From contig CACWTQ010000004.1 of NCBI GenBank assembly GCA_902763835.1, positions 1 to 61,276 of the forward strand: DNA of 61,276 nucleotides, given 5' to 3'. This DNA is from an uncultured Ruminococcus sp. Lineage in GTDB: Bacteria; Bacillota; Clostridia; Oscillospirales; Acutalibacteraceae. Below the pieces are notes generated by a model that ran no database searches, was not told the origin of the DNA, and saw only the letters and a program-made list of their open reading frames with translations. This document shows positions 33,492 through 42,242 of the stretch, piece by piece; position 1 is the first letter of the stretch; each line of letters begins with the position of its first letter. A program made the translations under genes and the position numbers.

Positions 33492-34199
33492 ATGAAACCT
33501 AAGTATAAGAGAGTGTTATTGAAATTGAGCGGCGAGGCTTTGGCAGGCGATAAGAAAACAGGTATCGATTTTGATATCGTCACTAAGTACTGTGAGCCTA
33601 TCAAGCAGCTTAACGATATGGGTGTTCAGGTGGCTATCGTTGTGGGAGGCGGCAACTTCTGGAGAGGAAGAAGCAGCGGCAGTATGGACAGAACAAGAGC
33701 CGACCATATGGGTATGCTCGCTACTGTTATCAATGCACTCGGTGTTGCAGATACACTCGAAAATCTCGGTGTTGAAGCTCGTGTTCAGACGGCTATTTCT
33801 ATGCCGCAGGTTGCAGAGCCGTATATCCGAAATAAGGCTATAAGACATATGGAAAAGGGTCGTGTGGTTGTTTTCGGCTGCGGTACGGGCAATCCGTTCT
33901 TCTCGACAGATACCGGTGCGGCTTTGAGAGCCACTGAGATTGAAGCCGACATTATGCTTAAGGCTACTATGGTTGACGGCGTTTACGACAGCGACCCCCA
34001 TAAGAACCCCGATGCAGTCAAGTTCGATAACATCACATTCCACGATGTACTCGACAAAGGTCTTGCAGTTATGGACAGCACGGCGGCTTCGCTTTGTATG
34101 GATAACAATCTGCCTATCCTTGTGTTCAGCCTTGATGACCCCGAGAATATTGTTAAGGCTGTCTGCGGAGAGAATGTCGGTACTGTTGTTTCAAACTGA
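33492..34199 (+). CDS. pyrH: UMP kinase
   Basis: Phosphorylates UMP to UDP, feeding RNA, DNA and cell-wall nucleotide sugars. The 235-aa protein is of the amino-acid-kinase fold: '[13 protein letters not shown]' at the N-terminus, '[13 protein letters not shown]' near residue 50 (phosphate binding), '[15 protein letters not shown]' and '[18 protein letters not shown]' (UMP/ATP site). GGAGG lies twelve bases before the ATG. It is the first gene of the pyrH-frr-uppS-cdsA-dxr run, with a promoter just upstream. Confidence 0.98.
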   Translation: MKPKYKRVLLKLSGEALAGDKKTGIDFDIVTKYCEPIKQLNDMGVQVAIVVGGGNFWRGRSSGSMDRTRADHMGMLATVINALGVADTLENLGVEARVQTAISMPQVAEPYIRNKAIRHMEKGRVVVFGCGTGNPFFSTDTGAALRATEIEADIMLKATMVDGVYDSDPHKNPDAVKFDNITFHDVLDKGLAVMDSTAASLCMDNNLPILVFSLDDPENIVKAVCGENVGTVVSN

Positions 34200-34284
34200 T
34201 ATAATACTTATTTATCTAGAACTTTAGATACTGTATGTTTTACAGTGTCGGATTAATAAAATAAAAAAATGGAGGAGTTTCACC

Positions 34285-34839
34285 ATGAAAGAAACATTGA
34301 AAAAATGCGAAGAGCGTATGACTAAGAGAGTTGACCACCTTGAGGTAGAGTTCAAGGAAATCAGAGCAGGCCGTGCCAACCCGAACATTCTCGACAGAAT
34401 CACCGTTGATTATTACGGTGCTCCGACTGCGATTAACCAGTTGGCGGCTGTGTCCGTTACAGAAGCGAGAACTCTCACAATTCAGCCTTGGGACGCTACC
34501 GTGCTTAAGGGTATCGAAAGAGCTATACAGACTTCCGACATAGGAATCAATCCCCAGAATGACGGCAAGACTATCCGTCTTATCTTCCCGCCGCTTACCG
34601 AGGAAAGACGTAAGGAGATTGTTAAGGATATCGCCAAAATGGCAGAGGCTAAGAAGGTTCACGTGAGAAATATCCGCCGTGATACTATCGACGATTTGAA
34701 GAAGCTCAAAAAGAACGGCGATATCACCGAGGACGATTTGAAGAATGCCGAGAAGAAAGTTCAGGACTTGACCGACAAGTATGTTAAGAGTATTGATTCT
34801 CTCTCCGAAGCAAAGCAGAAGGAAGTTATGTCTATCTGA
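34285..34839 (+). CDS. frr: Ribosome recycling factor
   Basis: Splits post-termination ribosomes together with EF-G. The 184-aa protein has the family length and motifs: 'EFKEIRAGRANPNILDRI', 'LAAVSVTEARTLTIQPWD', 'RLIFPPLTEERRKEIVKDI' and 'VHVRNIRRDTIDDLKKLKK'. A GGAGG site lies ten bases before the ATG. It follows pyrH in the usual order; the 85-base gap has small A/T-rich hairpins. Confidence 0.98.
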   Translation: MKETLKKCEERMTKRVDHLEVEFKEIRAGRANPNILDRITVDYYGAPTAINQLAAVSVTEARTLTIQPWDATVLKGIERAIQTSDIGINPQNDGKTIRLIFPPLTEERRKEIVKDIAKMAEAKKVHVRNIRRDTIDDLKKLKKNGDITEDDLKNAEKKVQDLTDKYVKSIDSLSEAKQKEVMSI

Positions 34840-34857
34840 CAGTAAGGATAAGGTCTT

Positions 34858-35607
34858 ATGGGTATTTTTTCTAATAATTCAGCCGACAAGGATATTGATA
34901 TATCTAAGATAAAGCTTCCCGAACACCTCGGAATTATTATGGACGGCAACGGCAGGTGGGCGAAAAAACGTGGACTTCCGAGAAGTCTTGGGCATAGTGA
35001 GGGTGCAAAAACGTTCAGAACTATCACTCGCTATTGCAGTGATATAGGCATTAAGCATCTTACTATGTATGCTTTTTCCACGGAAAACTGGAATCGTCCG
35101 ATTGAGGAGGTCAGTTCCTTGATGAAATATTTCAAGGACTACCTCGAAGAAGCTTTGAGGGATTTCCTCGACGATACCGTCAAGGTTAAGTTTATAGGCG
35201 ATATTTCCGCATTCCCGAAAGAATTGCAGGAGCTTATGATTGAGAACGAGAGAGTTTCCGCCAACCGCACGGGTATGGTTTTGAACCTTGCTATGAATTA
35301 CGGCGGTCGTGCGGAACTTGTGACGGCTTTTCAAAAGATTGCGGAGAGAGTTGCAAGCGGTGAAATTTCTCCTCAGGATATCAGCGAAAAAATGATTTCC
35401 AATAATATTTATACGGCAGGTCAGCCCGACCCCGATTTTATAATTCGACCCAGCGGAGAATACAGAACGTCAAACTTTTTGCTTTGGCAGTCTGCTTATG
35501 CCGAATATTACATTGACGACGTTTTATGGCCCGATTACACAAAGGAGCATCTAAACAAGGCACTTTTGGAGTACTCCAAACGAAACAGAAGATTTGGTGG
35601 TGTATAG
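34858..35607 (+). CDS. uppS: Isoprenyl transferase (undecaprenyl diphosphate synthase)
   Basis: Makes the C55 lipid carrier for peptidoglycan by adding isopentenyl units to farnesyl diphosphate. The 249-aa protein shows 'HLGIIMDGNGRWAKKRGL' (catalytic Asp) near residue 24, 'GHSEGAKTFR', 'YAFSTENWNRP', and 'PDPDFIIRPSGEYRTSNFLLWQSAYAE' in part. It lies 18 bases after frr and 3 bases before cdsA in the operon. Confidence 0.97.
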   Translation: MGIFSNNSADKDIDISKIKLPEHLGIIMDGNGRWAKKRGLPRSLGHSEGAKTFRTITRYCSDIGIKHLTMYAFSTENWNRPIEEVSSLMKYFKDYLEEALRDFLDDTVKVKFIGDISAFPKELQELMIENERVSANRTGMVLNLAMNYGGRAELVTAFQKIAERVASGEISPQDISEKMISNNIYTAGQPDPDFIIRPSGEYRTSNFLLWQSAYAEYYIDDVLWPDYTKEHLNKALLEYSKRNRRFGGV

Positions 35608-35610
35608 TCT

Positions 35611-36459
35611 GTGAAAACAAGAATATTATCTGCGATTGTGGGAATTGCTTTCGCAATAGGTCTGCTCATATTAGGCTCGTATTTCAGTATTGTAATAGAT
35701 TTAAGCCTTTCTCTGATTGCGTCTATGTGTCTGTTTGAGGGTCTTTCCGCAAAAGGTCTTAACAAGAAATTTTCAATTGTTATTCCGTGTGTGGCATTTA
35801 CATTTTTAATGTGTATGTTCTATTCGATTGATTTTGTTGCCCCGATACTTACGTTTGTTTTTATTGTGGCTCTGTTCTTGGCTATGATTTTTAATCACGA
35901 GCATCTTGAATTTCCCGACCTTGCGTTTGCTTTCACAATGACGGCACTCTGTACGCTCGGTTTTTGGTCTGTAATCGCTTTGTATAATGACTGGAAAAGT
36001 GTAGTCGGTATTTTCTATGTGGTTACGGCTTTGGCTACGCCGTGGTTTGCCGACGGCGGTGCATATTTCGGCGGTACTTTTATGGGAAAGAAAAAACTAT
36101 GCCCGAAAATCAGTCCTAAAAAAACGGTTGAGGGTGCAGTTTCGGGTGTAATAATCGGAATGCTTATGACGCTTGTGGTAGGAGTTGTTTTTGAAAATTT
36201 CTTCTTTTTCGATAGCTGCTATGTTAATTACATATTGCTTGCAGTCTTTGGTTTAATTGGTGCGTTGGTTTCGATAGTGGGAGATTTGAGTTTTTCTCTT
36301 ATCAAAAGAAGCTGCAGCATTAAGGACTACGGCTCGCTGATTCCGGGTCACGGAGGAATGCTCGACCGTTTCGACAGCGTAATTTTCACAGCACCGCTGC
36401 TATTGATATTTAATATGATTTTACCGATTATCGAAATTATAGATAGTTTCAACGCTTAA
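35611..36459 (+). CDS. cdsA: Phosphatidate cytidylyltransferase
   Basis: Makes CDP-diacylglycerol, the precursor of membrane phospholipids. It has 282 aa, about eight membrane helices, and the CdsA signature near the C-terminus '[19 protein letters not shown]', with '[16 protein letters not shown]' before it. The start is GTG at 35611, three bases after the uppS stop, with TTGGTGGTG overlapping the end of uppS as a weak ribosome site. Confidence 0.96.
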   Translation: MKTRILSAIVGIAFAIGLLILGSYFSIVIDLSLSLIASMCLFEGLSAKGLNKKFSIVIPCVAFTFLMCMFYSIDFVAPILTFVFIVALFLAMIFNHEHLEFPDLAFAFTMTALCTLGFWSVIALYNDWKSVVGIFYVVTALATPWFADGGAYFGGTFMGKKKLCPKISPKKTVEGAVSGVIIGMLMTLVVGVVFENFFFFDSCYVNYILLAVFGLIGALVSIVGDLSFSLIKRSCSIKDYGSLIPGHGGMLDRFDSVIFTAPLLLIFNMILPIIEIIDSFNA

Positions 36460-36477
36460 TAACACAGGTGAATAATA

Positions 36478-37629
36478 ATGACTGAAAATATTTCAATTTT
36501 AGGTTCGACAGGCTCAATAGGTACTCAGGCTTTGAAAGTCTGCGAACTGCTTGATATAAAGGTTTCCGCTTTGACCGCCAACAGCAATATTGATTTGCTC
36601 GAAGAGCAGGTCAGAAAGTTCAAACCAAAGCTTGCCGTTATGGGTAGTGAGGAAAAAGCTAAAGAACTGCGAATCCGTCTTGCCGATACCGACACTAAAG
36701 TGTCGGTCGGCTTGGACGGTCTTTGTGAAGCGGCAGCGGTTGACGAAGCCGACACGGTTCTTACATCTGTTGTGGGTATGATAGGTTTGAAGCCTACTTT
36801 GACGGCTATCAATGCTAAGAAAAACATTGCCCTTGCAAACAAGGAAACTCTCGTCACGGGCGGAAGTCTTGTGATGAAGAGTGCAAAGGAGAACGGAGTT
36901 AAAATTTACCCCGTTGACAGCGAACATTCCGCTATTTTCCAGTGTTTGCAGGGCTGCCCCGATAAAAAAATGCTGCGGAGATTGATTCTCACAGCGTCGG
37001 GCGGACCTTTCTTCGGAAAGACATATGAGGACTTGAAAACAGTTACAGTCGAGCAGGCTCTCAAGCACCCGAACTGGAGTATGGGGGCAAAGATTACTAT
37101 TGACTCTGCCAGTATGATGAATAAGGGTCTTGAAGTCATTGAAGCTAGATGGCTTTTTGATATGCCTGTTGACAGAATAGATGTAGTTGTTCACCGTGAA
37201 AGTATTGTTCACTCTATGATTGAGTATACGGATAATTCCGTTATTGCTCAAATGGGTGTACCCGATATGAAGATACCTATTCAGTATGCACTGACATACC
37301 CCGAAAGAGTAGAATGCGATGTGGCACAGTTAGACTTGACAAAACTTTCCTCACTTACGTTCTACAAACCCGATTACGCTACCTTTAAATGTCTTAGAGC
37401 CTGTAAAAAATCTATGGAACTCGGCGGCATTGCCCCTGTTCTTGCAAACGGTTCGAATGAAGCGGCGGTTAAGCTGTTTCTTGACAGAAAGATTTCATTT
37501 ACGGATATCGGTGACCTTGTGTGGGATTCGATGTCGGCTGTTGAGATTCGGGAGATTAACACTCTTCAAGATGTTCTTGATGCGGATTTGGCGGCTAGGG
37601 AGTTTGTTCGGTCGGCAGTTTCAAAATAA
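36478..37629 (+). CDS. dxr: 1-deoxy-D-xylulose 5-phosphate reductoisomerase
   Basis: Second enzyme of the MEP isoprenoid pathway, converting DXP to MEP with NADPH. The 383-aa protein starts with 'ISILGSTGSIGTQALKV' (NADPH site), has 'ALANKETLVTGG', 'VDSEHSAIFQCL' (metal and substrate), 'ASGGPFFGKTYEDL', and 'KITIDSASMMNKGLEVIEA'. It belongs with ispG and ispH in this window. Normally rseP follows directly; here three unrelated small genes intervene. Confidence 0.98.
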   Translation: MTENISILGSTGSIGTQALKVCELLDIKVSALTANSNIDLLEEQVRKFKPKLAVMGSEEKAKELRIRLADTDTKVSVGLDGLCEAAAVDEADTVLTSVVGMIGLKPTLTAINAKKNIALANKETLVTGGSLVMKSAKENGVKIYPVDSEHSAIFQCLQGCPDKKMLRRLILTASGGPFFGKTYEDLKTVTVEQALKHPNWSMGAKITIDSASMMNKGLEVIEARWLFDMPVDRIDVVVHRESIVHSMIEYTDNSVIAQMGVPDMKIPIQYALTYPERVECDVAQLDLTKLSSLTFYKPDYATFKCLRACKKSMELGGIAPVLANGSNEAAVKLFLDRKISFTDIGDLVWDSMSAVEIREINTLQDVLDADLAAREFVRSAVSK

Positions 37630-37649
37630 AATATTACAGATATTTTACT

Positions 37650-38154
37650 ATGAGCATTATTAAATATATTAAGCAAGAGGATAGTTTATTTTCTAAAAGG
37701 TACTTTATATGTACCTTTATTTGAAGAGGAAATAGAGGTTTGGATTAAAGATACCGTTGATTTGGACTATGCGGAAAAATGTGCCGAACATCTTGTGAAT
37801 CTGAACGATAAAATGATTGACGATTTCTGCGAAAGAGCCGTCGCATACTATAAATTTATGTTTGAAGAATTGGGACATTTTGAAGATATCTACGAAGATA
37901 TAGTAGATGATATAAAAAATACTGTTCCCGAAGATGTCAGCGGCAGAGATATCCTCAAATATATTTCATATCCGAATTTGTTTGTTTTTCCTCCCAAGGG
38001 CGACGGAATCGGCTATAACGTGGGAGTCAGATGTGTATGGGAACCCGAACACGGTCTTGATTTGATTATCCGTGATGATAAAGTGCTTTATGTGGGAGAA
38101 CCTATGGGTCTTGGAGCGTGGTCTTCGGACGAAGAATATGAAGTAACTTATTGA
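37650..38154 (+). pseudogene. DUF6985-like protein gene, broken by a +1 frameshift
   Basis: An ATG at 37650 opens 'MSIIKYIKQEDSLFSK', then the frame is lost at an A4 run (37695-37698). One base fewer would join it to 'GTLYVPLFEEEIEVWIKD' and the rest of the protein, which continues to 38154. The C-terminal 130 codons alone can be read from TTG 37762. The pattern 'LYVPLFEEEIEVWIKD', 'YPNLFVFPP', 'IGYNVGVRCVWEPEHGLDL' resembles DUF6985 proteins, a family often near toxin-immunity loci. A sequencing error is possible. Function unknown. Confidence 0.65.
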
Positions 38155-38172
38155 TAAAAAAGGAGCAGCAAA

Positions 38173-38685
38173 ATGAAAAGAATAATTTTGTGTATAATCT
38201 GTACGTTCATAGCTGCCATTACTTTTTCCTCATGCAGAAATAGTGCAGATTCCAAAACAAAAGTACCCGATATTGTCTTGGGTGAAGAATTATCTAATGA
38301 ATTGAATACACCTTGCTCTGAGGAAGATAGAGCGGAGCTTCAGCCAATTCTTGACGATGTCGAAAAAGCTTTTTCCACTGTTTATGACAGCCGTGAGGAA
38401 GCGAAAGCGGAGTGGGGAGAATACCTCTGCGGTTTTACTCAATTCAAACCTGAAACGGCGAAAGAAGAACACAACATTGAATTTCTCACCGGAAAGGTTG
38501 ACGGCGAAAGTGCGTATATGTGGTTTAGCTACCGGAAAAAAGAGTATAATTCCACAGGAGAATTAACATACACTGTTGGCTCGGAGGAAGAACCGCTTAA
38601 ATCAAGACTTACGGCAGAGAAGCAAAACGGCGAATGGATTGTTACCGGAGTTGTCGATTATGAAAATGATTTGACAGGAGAATAA
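38173..38685 (+). CDS. Predicted lipoprotein, unknown function
   Basis: A 170-aa exported protein with a signal peptide and lipobox 'ITFSSC' (Cys21), followed by a polar linker and an acidic domain of mixed charge ('DRAELQPILDDVEKAF', 'AYMWFSYRKKEYNSTGELTY', 'EKQNGEWIVTGVVDYEND'). The end resembles small NTF2-like or DUF4829-type secreted domains, but I cannot assign a family. AGGAG lies before the ATG. It sits among genes that interrupt the dxr-rseP pair. Confidence 0.75.
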   Translation: MKRIILCIICTFIAAITFSSCRNSADSKTKVPDIVLGEELSNELNTPCSEEDRAELQPILDDVEKAFSTVYDSREEAKAEWGEYLCGFTQFKPETAKEEHNIEFLTGKVDGESAYMWFSYRKKEYNSTGELTYTVGSEEEPLKSRLTAEKQNGEWIVTGVVDYENDLTGE

Positions 38686-38687
38686 CT

Positions 38688-38984
38688 GTGAAGCTTGCAT
38701 ATTATCTTTATCCTTGGGGTAACAAACAGAATTACAGAGAGTACACAAAAGAAGAGCTGATGAACTCCGAAACGGTTGAGAAAGTTTTTGACTATTGTCA
38801 AATTCTTGAAGCATACATTACAAAGCAGGGCTGGCAGTTTCTGATTGATTATTACGGATATGAAAAGCTGTATGAAATTGACAGAAAAAGCGGTTGGTTA
38901 AGTGACCACTCGGAAAATGACTGCCTTGAAGAATATATTGAGTGGGTGAAATACGAGATAGAAATTGCGGTGTCTGGAGAATAA
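38688..38984 (+). CDS. Small acidic protein, unknown function
   Basis: A 98-aa protein rich in Tyr, Trp and Glu ('AYYLYPWGNKQNYREYTKEE', 'GWQFLIDYYGYEKLYEIDR', 'CLEEYIEWVKYEIEIA'). No membrane segment. The GTG start at 38688 has AGGAG seven bases upstream, overlapping the lipoprotein stop region, so the two are probably one unit. The composition resembles small immunity proteins, but no family is recognised. Confidence 0.65.
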   Translation: MKLAYYLYPWGNKQNYREYTKEELMNSETVEKVFDYCQILEAYITKQGWQFLIDYYGYEKLYEIDRKSGWLSDHSENDCLEEYIEWVKYEIEIAVSGE

Positions 38985-39069
38985 TTTGCAAAGAATATTA
39001 TAAATTTTAAATAAATTTGCGATATGTATTGTCGTCTGCCGGAGTGTTCCGGCGAAGGGAGCTGATTTT

Positions 39070-40416
39070 ATTACTACTATTGCGTTAATAATTATCGGAG
39101 TGCTTATTTTTGAATTGATTATATTCATTCACGAATTTGGTCACTTCATTACAGCGAAAAAATGCGGAGTTCAAGTAAATGAATTTGCACTCGGTATGGG
39201 ACCTAAGATTATTAAATTCCAAAAAGGCGAAACTCTCTACAGCCTAAGACTTTTTCCAATTGGCGGATTCTGTGCAATGGAGGGCGAAGATACCGAAAGT
39301 GACAGTGAAAGAGCATTCGGAAATAAACCTGTTTGGCAGAGAATGATTATCGTTCTTGCAGGTGCGTTCAATAATATCGTGCTTGGTCTTATTATGATGA
39401 TGATTTTAACGGGTCAGTCCGACGCTTTTTCGTCTACCGCTATTGCTAATTTTGCTCAGGCGGCTTTTACCTCGAAATCGGGTCTTGAAGTCGGTGATAA
39501 GCTTCTAGATATCGGCGGCTATAAAATAAGCTCGTCAAAAGATATCGGCTTTGCGATAGCTATGCTTCCGCTTCAAACTGTTGACGGTGACGACTTCTCC
39601 GTTTACAAAGAGGACTGCGGTTATACCTTGCTCCGTCAGTATTCTTCGCTTAAGGCAGAGGACTATACCGAAGATGAATTGCTTGAAATCACACAGGCTT
39701 TCAATGACGGCATTCAGAAAATCAATACCTGTACAACTAAAGAAGAAGCCGATAAAATCACGGAAGAAACATTAGCCGAAGTGAATACCCTTGCCAAAAC
39801 GGACTATAAACCCGAAGAGCGTGAGTATATGCCCGAACGCAAACGTTACAGAACTGACGTAAAAGTACTCAGAAACGGCACAGAACAAACAATTCAGAAT
39901 GTCGATTTTTACACCTATCTCGGCGAAAATGACGAACCTACAGTGGCACTCGATTTCAGTGTTACCGCCATTGACAAAACTTTTGGAACACTTATTACAG
40001 AATCCTTTAAGGGTACAGTTTCCGTGGTCAGAATGATTTGGAAAAGTCTTGCCGGATTGGTGACAGGAAGATTCGGTATGAATGACGTTGCAGGTCCCGT
40101 TGGTGCGGCTTCCGTTGTAACTCAGGCGGCACAGGTGGGTCTTGAAACAAGCTTCCTTGATGCGGTGAATAATATTCTCTATATGATGATGATAATTACG
40201 GTAAACCTCGGTATCGTCAATCTCTTGCCGCTCCCCGCACTTGATGGCGGCAGATTCTTTTTTATGCTCATTGAGGTTATAGCAAGGCGACCGATTCCGC
40301 AGAAATATGAAGCGTGGATTCATGCGGCAGGTTTCTTTATTCTTCTGGGATTTATCGTTGTTATAACATTTAATGATATAGTTCGACTTGTAACAGGCTC
40401 GGGAATAGGCGGTTAG
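39070..40416 (+). CDS. rseP: RIP metalloprotease RseP (site-2 protease), apparent ATT start
   Basis: Membrane zinc protease that cuts within the bilayer (regulated intramembrane proteolysis). HExxH is 'IHEFGHF' at residues 21-25 and the third ligand region is 'NLLPLPALDGGRF' near the C-terminus. A PDZ-like segment lies between ('GLEVGDKLLDIGGYKI'), enlarged by an acidic insert ('YTEDELLEITQAF' to 'EEREYMPERKR'). The frame is open upstream to 39001 with no ATG, GTG or TTG before GTG 39100, which would cut the first helix. AAGGGAG at 39055-39061 points to ATT 39070, giving 'TTIALIIIGVLIFELI', the expected N-terminus. Next in the operon is ispG. Confidence 0.93.
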   Translation: MTTIALIIIGVLIFELIIFIHEFGHFITAKKCGVQVNEFALGMGPKIIKFQKGETLYSLRLFPIGGFCAMEGEDTESDSERAFGNKPVWQRMIIVLAGAFNNIVLGLIMMMILTGQSDAFSSTAIANFAQAAFTSKSGLEVGDKLLDIGGYKISSSKDIGFAIAMLPLQTVDGDDFSVYKEDCGYTLLRQYSSLKAEDYTEDELLEITQAFNDGIQKINTCTTKEEADKITEETLAEVNTLAKTDYKPEEREYMPERKRYRTDVKVLRNGTEQTIQNVDFYTYLGENDEPTVALDFSVTAIDKTFGTLITESFKGTVSVVRMIWKSLAGLVTGRFGMNDVAGPVGAASVVTQAAQVGLETSFLDAVNNILYMMMIITVNLGIVNLLPLPALDGGRFFFMLIEVIARRPIPQKYEAWIHAAGFFILLGFIVVITFNDIVRLVTGSGIGG

Positions 40417-40428
40417 AGGTGATTTATT

Positions 40429-41472
40429 GTGAGCAGTAAAATTAAAGTTAAAGCAGGAAATGTCGAGATTGGCGGAGGTTCACCCATTACGGTTCAGTCA
40501 ATGCTGAATATTCCGTCAACAGACATTGAGGGAAGTGTTAAGCAGGCTTTGGAGCTTGAAGAAGCAGGCTGTCAGATTATCAGGATTGCAATTCCGAATA
40601 AAGAAGCTATCAGTCTGATTGAAGCGATTAAAAAGGAGGTTAAAGTGCCTATCGTTGCGGATATCCACTTTGACTACCGTCTGGCACTTGAAGCCGTTGC
40701 CGCAGGTATCGACAAGGTAAGAATAAATCCCGGCAATATCGGAAGTGACGAACGTGTTCACGCTGTTGTCAAAGCTTGCAGTGCCAAAAATATCCCTATC
40801 AGAATTGGCGTAAATTCGGGTTCGCTCGAAAAACATATCCTCGCAAAGTACGGTTCGCCGACTGCCGAAGCTCTTTGCGAAAGTGCGTTGTATCACGCAT
40901 CTTTGCTTGAAAAATTTGATTTTAACAATATCATTCTTTCAATGAAATCGTCAACAGTTTCGACAATGGTCAAGGCTTATGAGCTTGCGGCACAGAAATG
41001 TGACTATCCTCTTCATCTCGGTGTCACCGAAGCAGGTACAGAGAGAATGGGACTTATCAAGTCTGCCGCAGGTATCGGGTCATTGCTCTTGAAAGGTATC
41101 GGAGATACCATAAGAGTTTCGCTTACGGATAATCCCGTTAAGGAAGTATATGCCGCAAAGGATATTCTGAAAGCTATAGATATTGATACAAGCGGAGTAA
41201 AATTCATATCCTGCCCTACTTGCGGAAGAACGAGAATTGACCTTATTTCAATTGCTAATGAAGCTCAGGAAAGACTTAAAAAGTGCAACAAGGATATCAC
41301 GGTTGCGGTTATGGGCTGTGTTGTAAACGGTCCGGGCGAAGCGAGAGAAGCCGATATCGGAATTGCAGGCGGCGACGGAGTAGGCTTGATTTTCAAGAAA
41401 GGCGAGGTTGTGAAGAAAGTTCCCGAAGATGAACTTATAAATGCTCTTATGGAAGAGATAGATAAAATGTAA
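40429..41472 (+). CDS. ispG: 4-hydroxy-3-methylbut-2-en-1-yl diphosphate synthase
   Basis: Iron-sulfur enzyme of the MEP pathway, acting just before IspH. The 347-aa protein is the short bacterial form: 'ITVQSMLNIPSTD', 'VADIHFDYRLALEA', 'KVRINPGNIG', 'HLGVTEAGTERMG', and the cluster ligands in 'SCPTCGRTRIDL' and 'AVMGCVVNGPGEAREADIG'. The start is GTG 40429 after AGAGGTGA, 12 bases after rseP. Confidence 0.98.
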   Translation: MSSKIKVKAGNVEIGGGSPITVQSMLNIPSTDIEGSVKQALELEEAGCQIIRIAIPNKEAISLIEAIKKEVKVPIVADIHFDYRLALEAVAAGIDKVRINPGNIGSDERVHAVVKACSAKNIPIRIGVNSGSLEKHILAKYGSPTAEALCESALYHASLLEKFDFNNIILSMKSSTVSTMVKAYELAAQKCDYPLHLGVTEAGTERMGLIKSAAGIGSLLLKGIGDTIRVSLTDNPVKEVYAAKDILKAIDIDTSGVKFISCPTCGRTRIDLISIANEAQERLKKCNKDITVAVMGCVVNGPGEAREADIGIAGGDGVGLIFKKGEVVKKVPEDELINALMEEIDKM

Positions 41473-41499
41473 TCGAGAGTGTTCGGGAGGAAAGTCATT

Positions 41500-42060
41500 G
41501 TGTATTATGATGTAAACTTAAATATTCATTATTCCGCACCTGAGGAAATATGGGCAGAAATAGACAATGTGTATAGAAATATGTCCTATTGGACGGAATC
41601 AAAAGGCTGTCCGCATTGGGTTGGAAAAGGAATAGACATGAGTGCCTCAGTTGAACCGGGCGGAGTACAGATATCGGGCGAAATGCCGGAAAATATCTGG
41701 AACGAGTGGTACAGTACTCTTAAAACAAAACTTACGGAAGTTCTCGGCTATGATGTCGGAGAACCCGAGAATGGTTATGAGTTTAAGTACTGGACTCCAT
41801 TTGAGAAGAAATATTTGGATATCAAAAGTGTCGATAAACAGAAAATAGTTTTTAATGATTATTCGATGTTTTTCTGGAATCAGTTTGAAGAAAGAAAAAG
41901 AGATATTTCGGCAAAACCCCCGTATTTCGTATTTAAATCACCGTACATAGAACTTAAGCTTGTTTTTGATGAATCTTCAAAAAATATAAATAAAAAGAAC
42001 TTTGTTAATTTTCAGAAACAGCTTGAAGCTGTAGGCATAAGAACATTGGATTTATCATGA
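41500..42060 (+). CDS. Unknown soluble protein between ispG and polC
   Basis: A 186-aa protein without membrane segments, rich in aromatic and acidic residues ('MYYDVNLNIHYSAPEEIWAE', 'GCPHWVGKGIDMSASVEPGG', 'YFVFKSPYIELKLVFDE'). No family recognised; the composition and its position as a foreign gene within a conserved operon suggest an immunity-type or other accessory protein. GTG 41500 is chosen because GGGAGGAAAG lies just upstream; the frame from 41479 covers that site. Confidence 0.65.
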   Translation: MYYDVNLNIHYSAPEEIWAEIDNVYRNMSYWTESKGCPHWVGKGIDMSASVEPGGVQISGEMPENIWNEWYSTLKTKLTEVLGYDVGEPENGYEFKYWTPFEKKYLDIKSVDKQKIVFNDYSMFFWNQFEERKRDISAKPPYFVFKSPYIELKLVFDESSKNINKKNFVNFQKQLEAVGIRTLDLS

Positions 42061-42094
42061 TAATTTTTGATAGGGAAATACTTCATATACCATA

Positions 42095-42208
42095 GGAACT
42101 GTTGGGAAATAAGTTGAACAATTTAGACGCAGGATAATTTGTTCTGTGTTAGGCACAACACCGCAGGAATACTGACGTATTTCAAGGTGTTTATTTTCTG
42201 ACAGTTCC
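42095..42208 (+). mobile_element. MITE family A, copy 6 (114 bp, different internal deletion)
   Basis: It keeps the left arm and a left interior part (GCAGGATAATTTGTTCTGTG, AACACC, GCAGGAATACTGACG) but lacks the right interior arm, joining CAAGGTGT to TTATTTTCTGACAGTTCC. Flanks are ATA (42092-42094) and ATA (42209-42211). It lies 34 bases before the polC start, between the unknown gene and polC. Confidence 0.88.
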
Positions 42209-42242
42209 ATAGGTATATTTGATTAAAAAAAGGGGTAATTTT

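Noticed and set aside
36514..37251. 245-codon open frame antisense to dxr
   Set aside because: It lies fully opposite a clear housekeeping gene; Cys/His-rich nonsense composition typical of a shadow frame.
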